Origin: Flavobacterium jejuense
GTDB lineage: Bacteria > Bacteroidota > Bacteroidia > Flavobacteriales > Flavobacteriaceae
DNA: 64,000 nucleotides
Assembly (NCBI RefSeq): GCF_006491595.2
Contig: NZ_VEVQ02000007.1
Span: forward strand, 1-64,000
Reading direction: 5' to 3'
Positions within the stretch are counted from its first letter, which is position 1; every line of letters starts with the position of its first letter. This document shows positions 27,801 to 37,193 of this stretch, piece after piece. The notes under the pieces were generated by a model. The model saw only the letters and a program-made list of their open reading frames with translations, was not told the DNA's origin and did no database searches. Both the position numbers and the translations under genes were made by a program.

Positions 27801-28508
27801 TTAATCGATGTGAAGTTCTTCGTTTATTTTTAAGAGAAATCTTTTTCTAAAATAATAAACGGCCAAATACATAAACGGAGTATCTATTAGAGCAATAAAG
27901 ACTTTAAAAAGAAAACCGCTGATGAATAAAGGAATGAATAAATCCCAAGGTAAAATCTTAAAAGCACACAAAAGAAATAAAACCGATAAAGTATCAATAG
28001 CTTGAGAAGTCATGGTGGAAAAATTATTCCGAACCCAAAGCCTCTTTCCTTTTGTTGCTTTTTTCCAAAAATGGTATACCTGAATGTCGATATATTGCGC
28101 AAAAAGATAGGCAAGCATAGATGCAATAACAGCTAAAGCAGTTTGTCCAAAAACTTTTGTAAATAAAGGATCAGTTACAGGAGAATTTTCAATAGCAGGA
28201 ACAGCATTTGCGATATAAATGATTCCCAATGAGAAGACAGAAGCGAAAATACCCGTTGTTACGACTTGATTGGCTCTTTTTTTACCATAGATTTCAGAAA
28301 TAATATCGGTTATTAAAAAAGTAATGGGATAAGGAATGATACCAACAGAAATTTGAAATAATTTGGTTCCAAAAATTTCAAAATCTCCAAAAGGATACCA
28401 ATAAAAGAATTTCTGAAAAATAAGATTAGAAACTACTAAAGAGCAAATAAATAAACTTGCTAAGATTAAATAGATTCTTTGGGCTAAAAGTTTGTCTTGT
28501 AAGCTCAT
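27801..28508 (-). CDS. Queuosine precursor transporter (VUT/YhhQ family)
   Basis: A 235-aa integral membrane protein with about six helices and the family motifs ISVGIIPYPITFLITDIISEIYG and AYLFAQYIDIQVYHFWK, ending FMYLAVYYF. YhhQ-type proteins import preQ0/preQ1 for queuosine tRNA modification. No other queuosine gene is adjacent. Confidence 0.88.
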   Translation of the reverse strand: MSLQDKLLAQRIYLILASLFICSLVVSNLIFQKFFYWYPFGDFEIFGTKLFQISVGIIPYPITFLITDIISEIYGKKRANQVVTTGIFASVFSLGIIYIANAVPAIENSPVTDPLFTKVFGQTALAVIASMLAYLFAQYIDIQVYHFWKKATKGKRLWVRNNFSTMTSQAIDTLSVLFLLCAFKILPWDLFIPLFISGFLFKVFIALIDTPFMYLAVYYFRKRFLLKINEELHID

Positions 28509-28539
28509 TTATAAAAATTAAGAATACAAGTTTACAAAA

Positions 28540-28575
28540 AAAAGCTATTTCAATCTTACGAAAGAAATAGCTTTT
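28540..28575 (-). terminator. Terminator of sppA
   Basis: AAAAGCTATTTC (28540-28551) pairs with GAAATAGCTTTT (28564-28575). On the minus strand it lies right after the sppA stop codon. Confidence 0.75.
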
Positions 28576-28598
28576 AGTACTAGTTTTATAAGTAAAAA

Positions 28599-30377
28599 CT
28601 ATTTTATCTTTAGTTCAAAAGGCATAATTGCTTGAATTCCTTTCAATTGATTGGCTCTTTTGATTTGTTCTAATAATTGAAAACTTTCTTCACCAATTTG
28701 CTCTTTTAACAATGCCTCTTTAGATTGGAACATTGAAATACCTGTTAAATTACCTAATAGATCTTCAAGACTTTTATTGTATTCAGGATAATTTTCCGTT
28801 CTATAATCCTTTATTTTGGCAATTTTAGCAGCATATTTCAAAGCATCATCTAAACCTCCTAATTCATCTATTAAGCCATTTTTTAAAGCATCATTACCCG
28901 TCCAAACTCTTCCTTGTGCAATAGCATCTACTTGTTCAGTTGTCATTTTTCTTCCTGTAGCTACTCTGGTTAAGAAAGTGGCATAGATATTTTCTATACT
29001 TTCTAAAGTAAATGCTTTGAAGTTGTCGTCAATTGGTTCAAACAAACTGTATCCAGAAGCATTTTTATGTGTTTTCACTTGTTCCGCATTAATACCGATG
29101 TTTTTTCCTAATTCACTCATGTTTGGTAACATACCAAATACACCAATAGAACCGGTAATTGTACTTGGTTCAGCAAAGATTCTATCTGCATTACAAGAAA
29201 TATAATAACCACCAGAAGCCGCTACATTACCCATAGAAACCACAACTGGTTTTGTTTTTTTGGTAATTTCAATCTCTCTCCATATCAATTCAGAAGTTAA
29301 AGCACTTCCTCCAGGACTATCTACACGTAAAACAATTGCTTTTACATTATCATCTTCACGAGCTTCTTTTAAAGATCGTTTTACAGCTCCTTCACCAATG
29401 ATGTTTACATCACCTTCACCGCCTTGTATTTCACCTTGCGCATAAACGATAGCAATGATATCTTTCTTAGAGAAATCTGTAGCAGAAGTAGCTACTTTTT
29501 TTGCATATTTTAAAATGTCAACCGTTTTGTAATCTTCGTCGGCTTTTACCTTTAATTTCTTTTTAATAGCATTATGATATTCATCTTCATAAGCCACTTT
29601 GTCAACTAAATGTTTTGCTAATGCTAATTCAGGAGTTCTAGCACCTAACGAATTTGCGATACTATTTAAACTATCCACAGAAATATTTCTGCTTTTTGAA
29701 ATATCAGTTACAATTGTGCTCCAAACCGAATTTAATAAAACGGTAATTTGCTCTCTGTTTGCAGGACTCATTTCTTGTGCTAAGAAAGGTTCTACAGCAC
29801 TTTTGTATTTTCCATGACGAATGATTTCCATTTTAATTCCTGTTTTCTCTTGAAGTTCTTTCATGTATAATACTTCAGACGATAAGCCTTTGAAATCTAA
29901 TTCACCTATAGGGTTTAAATACACACTATCAGCAACCGAATTTAAGTAGTAATCACGTTGCGAAATAACATTAGAATACGCTACAATAAATTTACCCGAT
30001 TTTTTAAAATCTTCTAATTTATCTCTCAAAGCTTTACTCTGAGCCATTCCTAATTGGGATTGATTATTTAAAATCGAAATTCCTTTTATTTGATCGTCTG
30101 TTTTTGCAGCATCAATAGCATTAATAATATCAATAAGGCCATCATGTTTGGTTTCAAAATAATTAAACTCTTTAAAGTTTACTTTTCCTCCATAATCAAG
30201 AGTAACTTTAGACAGGTCTAATTCAATGACTGTGTTGTCTTTTACTTTTACAGTATCTTTATCACTACCCATAATGGCTCCTAAAAAGATAAGTCCAAAA
30301 AAGAAGACCATACAGAATACAAAAATCCCTATGACAGTGGCTAATACGTTTCCTAAAAATTTCATTTTTCTATTCAT
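28599..30377 (-). CDS. sppA: Signal peptide peptidase SppA, 67K type
   Basis: A 592-aa membrane-anchored serine protease that digests cleaved signal peptides. One N-terminal transmembrane helix is followed by two tandem S49 domains. The catalytic Lys lies in IRHGKYKSAVEPFLA (first domain) and the Ser in AASGGYYISCNADRI (second domain), the normal split of the dyad in the long form. Divergent from folK-dNK. Confidence 0.92.
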   Translation of the reverse strand: MNRKMKFLGNVLATVIGIFVFCMVFFFGLIFLGAIMGSDKDTVKVKDNTVIELDLSKVTLDYGGKVNFKEFNYFETKHDGLIDIINAIDAAKTDDQIKGISILNNQSQLGMAQSKALRDKLEDFKKSGKFIVAYSNVISQRDYYLNSVADSVYLNPIGELDFKGLSSEVLYMKELQEKTGIKMEIIRHGKYKSAVEPFLAQEMSPANREQITVLLNSVWSTIVTDISKSRNISVDSLNSIANSLGARTPELALAKHLVDKVAYEDEYHNAIKKKLKVKADEDYKTVDILKYAKKVATSATDFSKKDIIAIVYAQGEIQGGEGDVNIIGEGAVKRSLKEAREDDNVKAIVLRVDSPGGSALTSELIWREIEITKKTKPVVVSMGNVAASGGYYISCNADRIFAEPSTITGSIGVFGMLPNMSELGKNIGINAEQVKTHKNASGYSLFEPIDDNFKAFTLESIENIYATFLTRVATGRKMTTEQVDAIAQGRVWTGNDALKNGLIDELGGLDDALKYAAKIAKIKDYRTENYPEYNKSLEDLLGNLTGISMFQSKEALLKEQIGEESFQLLEQIKRANQLKGIQAIMPFELKIK

Positions 30378-30484
30378 TTAATTTTATCTCCTATATGTCT
30401 TATAAATGAATAAAATGTTACATGTTCATAAAAAAATAGAAAATAGAAATTATAAATCTAAAATTGTTTGTTATTTTGCCATGG

Positions 30485-31639
30485 ATGAAAAAACAACATC
30501 AAATACTGGTTTCCATAGGAAGTAATCAAGGCAATCGTTTAGAAAACTTGACAACAGCTATTGCTTTACTCCATCAAGAGGTAGCTAGTGTTGTGAAAGT
30601 ATCTAAAGTTTATGAAACACCATCTTGGGGTTTTGAAAGTGATGCTTTTTTTAATGGCATACTTTTGTTGCATTCTTACAAATCACCTCAAAAAATACTC
30701 TCTCAATTGCTTAGAATTGAAAAACAAATGGGAAGAGTGCGAACCAACGAAAAAGGTTATCAAGCCCGAATTATAGATTTAGATGTCATTGCTTACGATG
30801 AAGAGATTATCGCTACCGAAAGTTTGCAAATTCCACATCCTCAAATGCAAAATAGGAATTTTGTCTTGTTTCCCTTGAAAGAGGTAAAAGGGGATTGGAT
30901 GCATCCTATTCTTAAAAAAACGGTTTCAGAGTTAATTGAAAATACTGAAGATGATAGTAAGTGCGAGATAGTTCACTCCATACATTCTCCTATTGAGAAA
31001 CTGGGATTACAACAGTATAATTATATTGCTATTGAAGGTAATATTGGGGCAGGAAAAACCACTTTGGCTACCAAAATTTCAGAAGATTGTAATGCTAAAT
31101 TAGTTTTAGAACGTTTTGCCGACAATCCTTTCTTACCTAAATTTTACAAAGACCAAAACCGCTATGCTTTTCCTCTGGAAATGTCTTTTTTAGCAGATCG
31201 ATATCAACAATTAACAGACGATTTGGCTCAATTTGATCTATTTAAAGATTTTATTGTGGCCGATTACCATATTTTTAAGTCTTTGATTTTTGCCAAAGTT
31301 ACCTTGCATGAGGACGAATTTCGTTTGTACAAAACCATGTTTGATATCATCCATAGGGAAACTTCAAAACCCGATTTGTATATTTATTTGTACCAAAACA
31401 CCGAACGTCTTTTAGCTAATATAAAAAAAAGAGGTCGAAGTTACGAACAAGAAATTCCAGCGGAATACCTAGAAAAAATTAATCGTGGTTATCTCGATTA
31501 CATCAAAACTCAAACCGATTTGAATGTATTGGTTGTCGATGTTTCTGATTTGGACTTTGTAAAGAAACAAGAAGATTATGTGCTTTTGTTGGAGAAAATT
31601 AAAAAGCAATTGGAGAAGAGTAAAGAAGAAAAAACATAG
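30485..31639 (+). CDS. folK: Fusion of HPPK (FolK) and deoxynucleoside kinase
   Basis: Two enzymes in one 384-aa chain. Residues ~1-160 are 6-hydroxymethyl-dihydropterin pyrophosphokinase (SIGSNQGNRLENL, GRVRTNEKGYQARIIDLDVIAYD, IPHPQMQNRNFVLFPL), a folate pathway enzyme. Residues ~170-384 are a deoxynucleoside kinase of the dCK/dGK fold with P-loop EGNIGAGKTT and the ADRYQQ and KRGRSYEQEIP segments, a nucleotide salvage enzyme. The Met at 30485 directly precedes the conserved HPPK start; the upstream Met at 30464 adds an unlikely FVILPW. Fusions of this kind are known in Bacteroidota. Confidence 0.92.
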   Translation: MKKQHQILVSIGSNQGNRLENLTTAIALLHQEVASVVKVSKVYETPSWGFESDAFFNGILLLHSYKSPQKILSQLLRIEKQMGRVRTNEKGYQARIIDLDVIAYDEEIIATESLQIPHPQMQNRNFVLFPLKEVKGDWMHPILKKTVSELIENTEDDSKCEIVHSIHSPIEKLGLQQYNYIAIEGNIGAGKTTLATKISEDCNAKLVLERFADNPFLPKFYKDQNRYAFPLEMSFLADRYQQLTDDLAQFDLFKDFIVADYHIFKSLIFAKVTLHEDEFRLYKTMFDIIHRETSKPDLYIYLYQNTERLLANIKKRGRSYEQEIPAEYLEKINRGYLDYIKTQTDLNVLVVDVSDLDFVKKQEDYVLLLEKIKKQLEKSKEEKT

Positions 31640-31841
31640 AAAGGCTGTAAGAAATATAGCTTTTTTTAGCAATTATTTTTTTGGGTATAGGAGCCAATAA
31701 AAATAGCTTGCAAATAAATAAAAGAAACTTGCAACTTAAAGATTTTACATTCGTTTTTTTTTGCTAAATTACATCTAACAAACAAACAGTTACTCTTATC
31801 TATGTTATTGATATGTAGGAGTATATTTTCAAACAACAACG

Positions 31842-32978
31842 ATGAAAGAAGTAAGCAAAAAAAATACATCCAATAAGAGGTCAGAATTGCCTACTGATTT
31901 TCAACAAATTAATGGAGATGGTGACATTTATGAGCAAATGTTTAAATATTCTGTTATTTCGATTATCATTCATGATATGGAAATGAATATCATCAATGTC
32001 AATGATAGTGCAGTGGATCAGTTTGGCTATTCTTATGAGGAACTTTTAGCAAAAAGCATATTCGAACTTCATACTCCTGAAGAGTTAGACCATTCTGTTG
32101 AAGTTTTAAACGAAATGAGACAGAAGGAAAAACTGAGTGTAGAAACCAGTTTTAAAAGAAAAGATGGATCTGTTTTTGCAGCCGAAGCCACTCCGTGTAA
32201 ATTCATTATTGGAGACAAACCTGTTATTCATGTATTCATTAAAGACATCACAGCTCGTAAAAAAGCAGAACGCGAACTTGAGGCTTACATAAAAGAAATA
32301 AGCAACAAAAATAAAGAACTAGAACAGTTCACCTATATCACCTCACATGATTTACAAGAGCCGCTTAATTCAATAATTGGATGGTCTTCCTTATTAAGAA
32401 AGAATGAGTTTGAAAAATTAGGAGAGATTGGTACTCAAAGTATCGAGATTATTGAAAAGTCAGCGGTAAGAATGAAAAATTTTATTACCTCATTGCTGGA
32501 GTATTCTAAACTAGGAAGAGAAAAAGAAAAATCGGAAGTACAAGTTAGCGAATTACTAAATAATTTGGAATTAGATTTATCTGACCTGATACAAAAAGAA
32601 AAGGTAACATTACATTTTTTAGGAAAAGATATCAAGTTCAAAGCGTATGAAAGCTCTTTAATCCAACTCTTTCAGAATATTATTGTAAATGCTATTAAAT
32701 ATAAAAAAGAGAACGTACCTCCTGTAATAGAAATAAAAGCAGAAGAATTACCTGAAATGTATCAGTTTTCAATTTCCGATAACGGAATTGGAATTGCAGA
32801 AGAACATTATGGTAAAATTTTCGAAATATTTCAGCGTTTGCACACAAGAGATAAAATAGAAGGAACAGGAATAGGGCTATCACATTGTAAAAAAATTGTA
32901 AACATGCATGGAGGTACTATTTGGGTTGAATCCGAAGTTAGTAAAGGAACCACCTTTTATTTTACACTGTCTAAATAA
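31842..32978 (+). CDS. PAS domain sensor histidine kinase
   Basis: A 378-aa cytoplasmic kinase with no transmembrane helix. It has a PAS domain (about residues 30-140, with FGYSYEELL and RKDGS), a short coiled coil, HisKA with phospho-acceptor His169 in SHDLQEPLNSI, and a HATPase domain with N box NAIKYKKENVPP, G1 DNGIGI and G2 GTGIGLSHCKKI. It is followed after 7 bases by a stand-alone receiver, so the two form a two-component pair. The signal is unknown. Confidence 0.93.
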   Translation: MKEVSKKNTSNKRSELPTDFQQINGDGDIYEQMFKYSVISIIIHDMEMNIINVNDSAVDQFGYSYEELLAKSIFELHTPEELDHSVEVLNEMRQKEKLSVETSFKRKDGSVFAAEATPCKFIIGDKPVIHVFIKDITARKKAERELEAYIKEISNKNKELEQFTYITSHDLQEPLNSIIGWSSLLRKNEFEKLGEIGTQSIEIIEKSAVRMKNFITSLLEYSKLGREKEKSEVQVSELLNNLELDLSDLIQKEKVTLHFLGKDIKFKAYESSLIQLFQNIIVNAIKYKKENVPPVIEIKAEELPEMYQFSISDNGIGIAEEHYGKIFEIFQRLHTRDKIEGTGIGLSHCKKIVNMHGGTIWVESEVSKGTTFYFTLSK

Positions 32979-32985
32979 ATAACAA

Positions 32986-33375
32986 ATGAAAAAACTAAAG
33001 CGAATTATGTTGGTTGATGATGACCCCTTTACTAACAAGTATAATGAAATTGTTTTGAATCAGATGAATGCCTCTGAAAATATTGTCATCTTCCAGAATG
33101 CTAAAGAAGCGCTACAGTATTTAGACGAAATGAAAGAGGAGGTCAATTTAATTTTATTAGATATTAATATGCCTATTATGAATGGTTGGCAATTTATTGA
33201 GCATTATGAAAGTTTAGAAAAAGAGAAGCAAACAGCTATTGTGGTAGTTATGCTGACTTCTTCGATGAATAGTGATGACAAAAAAAGAGCATTAGATTTC
33301 AAATCGATAAAGAAATTTATCAATAAACCCATGACTGCTGGATTGGTAAAAGAGATTTTAGCTCTTTTTGAGTAA
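32986..33375 (+). CDS. Single-domain response regulator
   Basis: A 129-aa receiver with the acidic pocket Asp11-Asp13, phospho-acceptor Asp59 in LLLDINMP, Thr in VVMLTSSMN and Lys in FINKP. There is no output domain, so it acts by protein contact or phosphorelay. It is paired with the histidine kinase directly upstream. The lantibiotic dehydratase genes that follow run in the opposite direction, so a link to them is only positional. Confidence 0.92.
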   Translation: MKKLKRIMLVDDDPFTNKYNEIVLNQMNASENIVIFQNAKEALQYLDEMKEEVNLILLDINMPIMNGWQFIEHYESLEKEKQTAIVVVMLTSSMNSDDKKRALDFKSIKKFINKPMTAGLVKEILALFE

Positions 33376-33484
33376 GGTGTATTTACAGAAAGAGAGTGTC
33401 AATAAAATCTAAAAAGTCTTTGTGTTTTTTTGTATTTTTTTTGAAAAGGGTCTGTGTGTTTAGTTTTTAAATTAGCATTCTCTT

Positions 33485-34342
33485 TTATTCTTTTTTCTTC
33501 ATAAAAAGACATCTCTTATAGTACCTATATAAATGATCGTAAATGAGTAATTCGTATTCTCTTTGTCTAGAAGTAAATTGACGGTTGAGCATCATGTGAA
33601 CGTGACTGCTTAAAAAAGAAGATAAGTCTATTTCTAAATGGGTTTTAATTTCAGGGATATAGTCTTTTATTTTTTCGTTTTTTAAAAGAATTACATCATA
33701 AATAGGAGCTAAAGTGTCTGTTTTTTGAAAAGACAAAAGAGCATCCAATTCTTTTTCGATGTTGCGATAATTTTTATCGAATTCTTTTTTTAAATTTTTA
33801 TCGGCTTGAAATTCCGTTTTAAAAGAAGATTGCCAACGATCTAATAATTTCATTTTTTCTTCTTTAGATAGCAAAAACAAATTTAGAAATTGGTCCACGG
33901 CCAAAAAACTAAATAAAATGGAAGTAGTCTCGTTTTCAAAATGAGGTTTTAAGCTAATATAATCTAGAATTAGTTCGCTATCGGCTTGAAAAATAGATTC
34001 TGAGATTTCATAAGTAGTAGCACCATAACGTTCTATTTCCCTTGCATAAGTATCAGTTTGTATCTTCCAGATGAGGTTTTCTTCTTGTAAAGGAGTTAGA
34101 ATTTCCTGTATGTGTTGTATGACTAGCCCTAAATTTTCAGGAGTACTGATTTTAAATCGCAGACGAATATGTGAATCAGGATCATTATATCGAATAAAAA
34201 ACCATTTTGAAATGAGTTGGTTTTCGATAAGAAACTCAATTTTTTCTTTCAAATTATCGGTAAGAATAAAATCGGCAGTCTTTACACCACAATAGATTTT
34301 GTAATACAACCATTCACTTCCTAAGCTAAATGTTCTTTTCAT
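33485..34342 (-). CDS. Thiopeptide-type/lantibiotic dehydratase C-terminal domain protein (split LanB, elimination half)
   Basis: A 285-aa stand-alone protein matching the SpaB C-terminal / TIGR03891 type: WLYYKIYCGVKTADFIL near the start, WFFIRYNDPDSHIRLRF near residue 50, and YAREIERYGATTYEISE near 105. In class I lanthipeptide and thiopeptide pathways this half eliminates glutamate from glutamylated Ser/Thr to leave dehydroamino acids. Its glutamylation partner is the next gene upstream, so the enzyme is split in two chains. Confidence 0.85.
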   Translation of the reverse strand: MKRTFSLGSEWLYYKIYCGVKTADFILTDNLKEKIEFLIENQLISKWFFIRYNDPDSHIRLRFKISTPENLGLVIQHIQEILTPLQEENLIWKIQTDTYAREIERYGATTYEISESIFQADSELILDYISLKPHFENETTSILFSFLAVDQFLNLFLLSKEEKMKLLDRWQSSFKTEFQADKNLKKEFDKNYRNIEKELDALLSFQKTDTLAPIYDVILLKNEKIKDYIPEIKTHLEIDLSSFLSSHVHMMLNRQFTSRQREYELLIYDHLYRYYKRCLFMKKKE

Positions 34343-34486
34343 ATACTTTTATTGGAACACAGATTAAACGGATTCTCGCTGATTTTTTAATTTAATTATT
34401 GTCACACTAATCTTGTCTAAGTGCAATTTTCAATTTCAAAAACTTACAACCTACAACCTACAACATAGAACTGAAAATAGACAACA

Positions 34487-36670
34487 TTACTCTCTATAAA
34501 ACGATACTATAAACTGATTGGCATAATTGTTATTTTCCTCGTCTTTCACCACACTCTCATTGGTAAACAAAAATTCTTCTAAAAGAACTTTTCCATTTGA
34601 TTTGGCTGTTTTTTGCATCATTTCAAAACAGATTTCTTTTTCTAGATTAATTAATAAGGTATTATCTCCATTAACGATAGTTACATATCTTGGAATTTGT
34701 TTTTTAGCTTTCCACTCTTCAAAATTAGTCCCAAAAGCAATCGTTTTTAATTCGTCATGATAGACATACCATTTGGCTTTGGCTAAAATCACTTCTTTAT
34801 AAACTACTCTAGGGAAATTGTTGTAATGGTGCTTTAAAATTCCCCAATCAAATTTATAAACAGGATGCGTATTTTGTCCTTGTAAATCGCATAAAAACTG
34901 ATAAATAGGTAAAGCGTTACTACTATAATTGTGAGCGTTAGACAGACAAGGAATAATAATTTTGTTCAATTGTTTCGATTTTAAAACAATATTTTTATTG
35001 ACTACCGAAATCAGTAAATCTTCAATCTCAATTTGTTGTTCTTTAGGGGCTATACTATTGGCTAAGTAAGGAATTTCGTAAGTTCTTAATAAGGGTCTTC
35101 TTAAAACATTTCCAGTTCTCGATTCTGGAAGATGAGCTATTTCAGCTAAAATACTAGTAGGATGTAAATGAGCTTCTTTGGTAACAATTTCTTTGGCTAA
35201 ATCATGAATAGTTGCTTCACCGTTACAAAAACGACCTATTAACTTAGTTGCACTAAAATTGCCTAACGAATCCAATACAAGGGTTTCTTGATCCAGTTCC
35301 TGAAAGATTTCAATCATTGCTGAGAAAGTAGGAGGTAAGAGGTTGTTATTTGTGCTGAAATCTTTAAAATCCTCGTCTTTTAAATGTAAAACGAACTCAT
35401 TGGTTGTAACACTATGCCTTATTTTTTCTTCTAACAAATAATCAAGTTTACTCCAATTCTCAACAGTTGTAGTGCTGTTGTGTTGTTTAGCAATTGAAAA
35501 CGAATCCAAGATAGGATGCGAATCATTCATTCGATATCCTTGTAAATAACCTATTCCTACTTCAGAATCTAATACTATAGCAAGAGGCATTTCTTTGGTT
35601 TCATACCTATTTAAAAAAGCTTTTTTAAATGCTTCTAAGTTGGCATTTGTGGTTTTGCTTTGCAAACGCTCTAAAAACGAAATGGCTTGTTGGAGTTTTC
35701 TAGCAATAGTAGTGTTTACTGTAGCGGTTTTAGTTTTTATGTGTAAATCGGTTTGTAAAAGGTACTTTTCATCAAAATCAATTTCTAATTGTTTTACTTT
35801 CTTAATTATTTCTGTTGAAATAGTTCGATGGGCATTGATGTTGTTCTCTAAAACTATTAACTTTTCACTTATTTCTTCTAGTAGTTGTGTTTTTTTTGCT
35901 ACCGAAGGAATGGGCTTTAAAATAGCAAGTACTCGATTAATTTCGTCATCACCCGTAACAGTAGCTTCTAGATTGCTTACTAATAGTTGATTGTCTATTA
36001 ATTCATGAATAAAAGAAGTCGCTTCCTCACGTTCTGCTTCGTTATCGATAATTAAAGAAACTAATTCAGAAACACTTTTACCTGTTTTACAATGTTCTAA
36101 AATAAGCGTTACAAAAGGATTTTTTCTAACAGCAGCAATAGTATGTTCGCGTCTTTTATTTACAAATTTATATTCTACATAGCGATAAAAAGAACCAATA
36201 GAATACAAAGAAGAATTAGGAAAATAAACTAATTTCTCTCTTACTTGAGTTTCTTTTCCCAGTTCTTGTAACAGATGCGTCCAAAACTGCATATCAAACT
36301 GAGTAGGAATGCTATAGTTTTTTTTATGAAGTAATCTTACGTTTGTTTCGTTTGAAAAATGCCCTGTGTTACAACCAGCAAACAATCCAAAAGGAGTAGC
36401 TCTTGATGTTAGGCGGGCGATGTATTTAAGCAAAGATATTTCAAGTTGCTTTACTTGATCGACTCTATGATGTAATGGATTGCTTCTGTGTTTTTCTAAC
36501 TCACTTAGTAATTCTGGTGAGGCTAAGGCAATGGCATTTTTTACATAGGCATTGTTAAGGGTTTCAAAAACGGCTTCCTGACTGTACTTTTCTAATAATG
36601 AAGTGTAATAAGAAACGGGTAATAAGGGTGTTCTTAGTACAAAAGTAGGGAAAGTAGAAAAATTATTCAT
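34487..36670 (-). CDS. Lantibiotic dehydratase N-terminal domain protein (split LanB, glutamylation half)
   Basis: A 727-aa protein covering the Lant_dehydr_N fold: FVLRTPLLPVSYY at the start, KYIARLTSRATPFGLFAGC near residue 95 (the conserved R-x-TPFG-FAG block) and PRYVTIVNGDNTLLINLE towards the end. It transfers glutamate from glutamyl-tRNA to Ser/Thr of a leader-bearing precursor. No LanC cyclase, LanT or protease gene lies nearby. The most likely substrate here is the 60-aa GG precursor at 38405-38587. Confidence 0.88.
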   Translation of the reverse strand: MNNFSTFPTFVLRTPLLPVSYYTSLLEKYSQEAVFETLNNAYVKNAIALASPELLSELEKHRSNPLHHRVDQVKQLEISLLKYIARLTSRATPFGLFAGCNTGHFSNETNVRLLHKKNYSIPTQFDMQFWTHLLQELGKETQVREKLVYFPNSSLYSIGSFYRYVEYKFVNKRREHTIAAVRKNPFVTLILEHCKTGKSVSELVSLIIDNEAEREEATSFIHELIDNQLLVSNLEATVTGDDEINRVLAILKPIPSVAKKTQLLEEISEKLIVLENNINAHRTISTEIIKKVKQLEIDFDEKYLLQTDLHIKTKTATVNTTIARKLQQAISFLERLQSKTTNANLEAFKKAFLNRYETKEMPLAIVLDSEVGIGYLQGYRMNDSHPILDSFSIAKQHNSTTTVENWSKLDYLLEEKIRHSVTTNEFVLHLKDEDFKDFSTNNNLLPPTFSAMIEIFQELDQETLVLDSLGNFSATKLIGRFCNGEATIHDLAKEIVTKEAHLHPTSILAEIAHLPESRTGNVLRRPLLRTYEIPYLANSIAPKEQQIEIEDLLISVVNKNIVLKSKQLNKIIIPCLSNAHNYSSNALPIYQFLCDLQGQNTHPVYKFDWGILKHHYNNFPRVVYKEVILAKAKWYVYHDELKTIAFGTNFEEWKAKKQIPRYVTIVNGDNTLLINLEKEICFEMMQKTAKSNGKVLLEEFLFTNESVVKDEENNNYANQFIVSFYRE

Positions 36671-36799
36671 AAAAGGGTAAATTCTAAAATCAATATCAGA
36701 AAATAGTATTGTGTTATGCTGTCCCGATATTTCGGGATTGTTTCAGCATCTTATTTTATTATTTTATAAATTATACTTTGTGCTTCAGCAAGGCAAGTT

Positions 36800-37180
36800 T
36801 TTGAAACCAATGTGCTTTTTAAACACAAACAACACCCACAAACTTGTCATGCTGTAAAGGATCTCATTCGCAACTCAGCAAACAAAATCATTTTAACATC
36901 TTTCCGCAAACTAATTCAATCTACGAAATCAGCGTGCTTTTTTAAACAGAATACTTACACGCAAACTTGTCATCCTGTAAAGGATCTCACTCGTAACTCC
37001 ACAAACAAAATCATTTTTTATTTTCTTATACCAACGGATTAAAATCACGTTGCTACAACATGAGTCGTTCCTATGGGCCTTGTGTTTTTTACCCGAAAGC
37101 TAGTTCAATCTGCAAAATCAGCGTGCTTTTTAATCACAAGCTACATCCACAAACTTGTCATTCTGTAAAGGATTTTATAA
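36800..37180. repeat. Three diverged copies of a dispersed repeat upstream of the LanB genes
   Basis: The 520-base gap upstream of the dehydratase holds no convincing gene. It contains three related blocks of about 50 bases with AAACTTGTCAT followed by CTGTAAAGGAT, near 36837, 36964 and 37155; two are preceded by AAATCAGCGTGCTTTTT. They resemble the AAACTTGTCATC repeats at 62-63 kb. A TCCCGA/TCGGGA hairpin lies at about 36723-36738. Such repeats are intergenic litter common in flavobacteria. Confidence 0.6.
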
Positions 37181-37193
37181 GTAAGTTAAAAAA

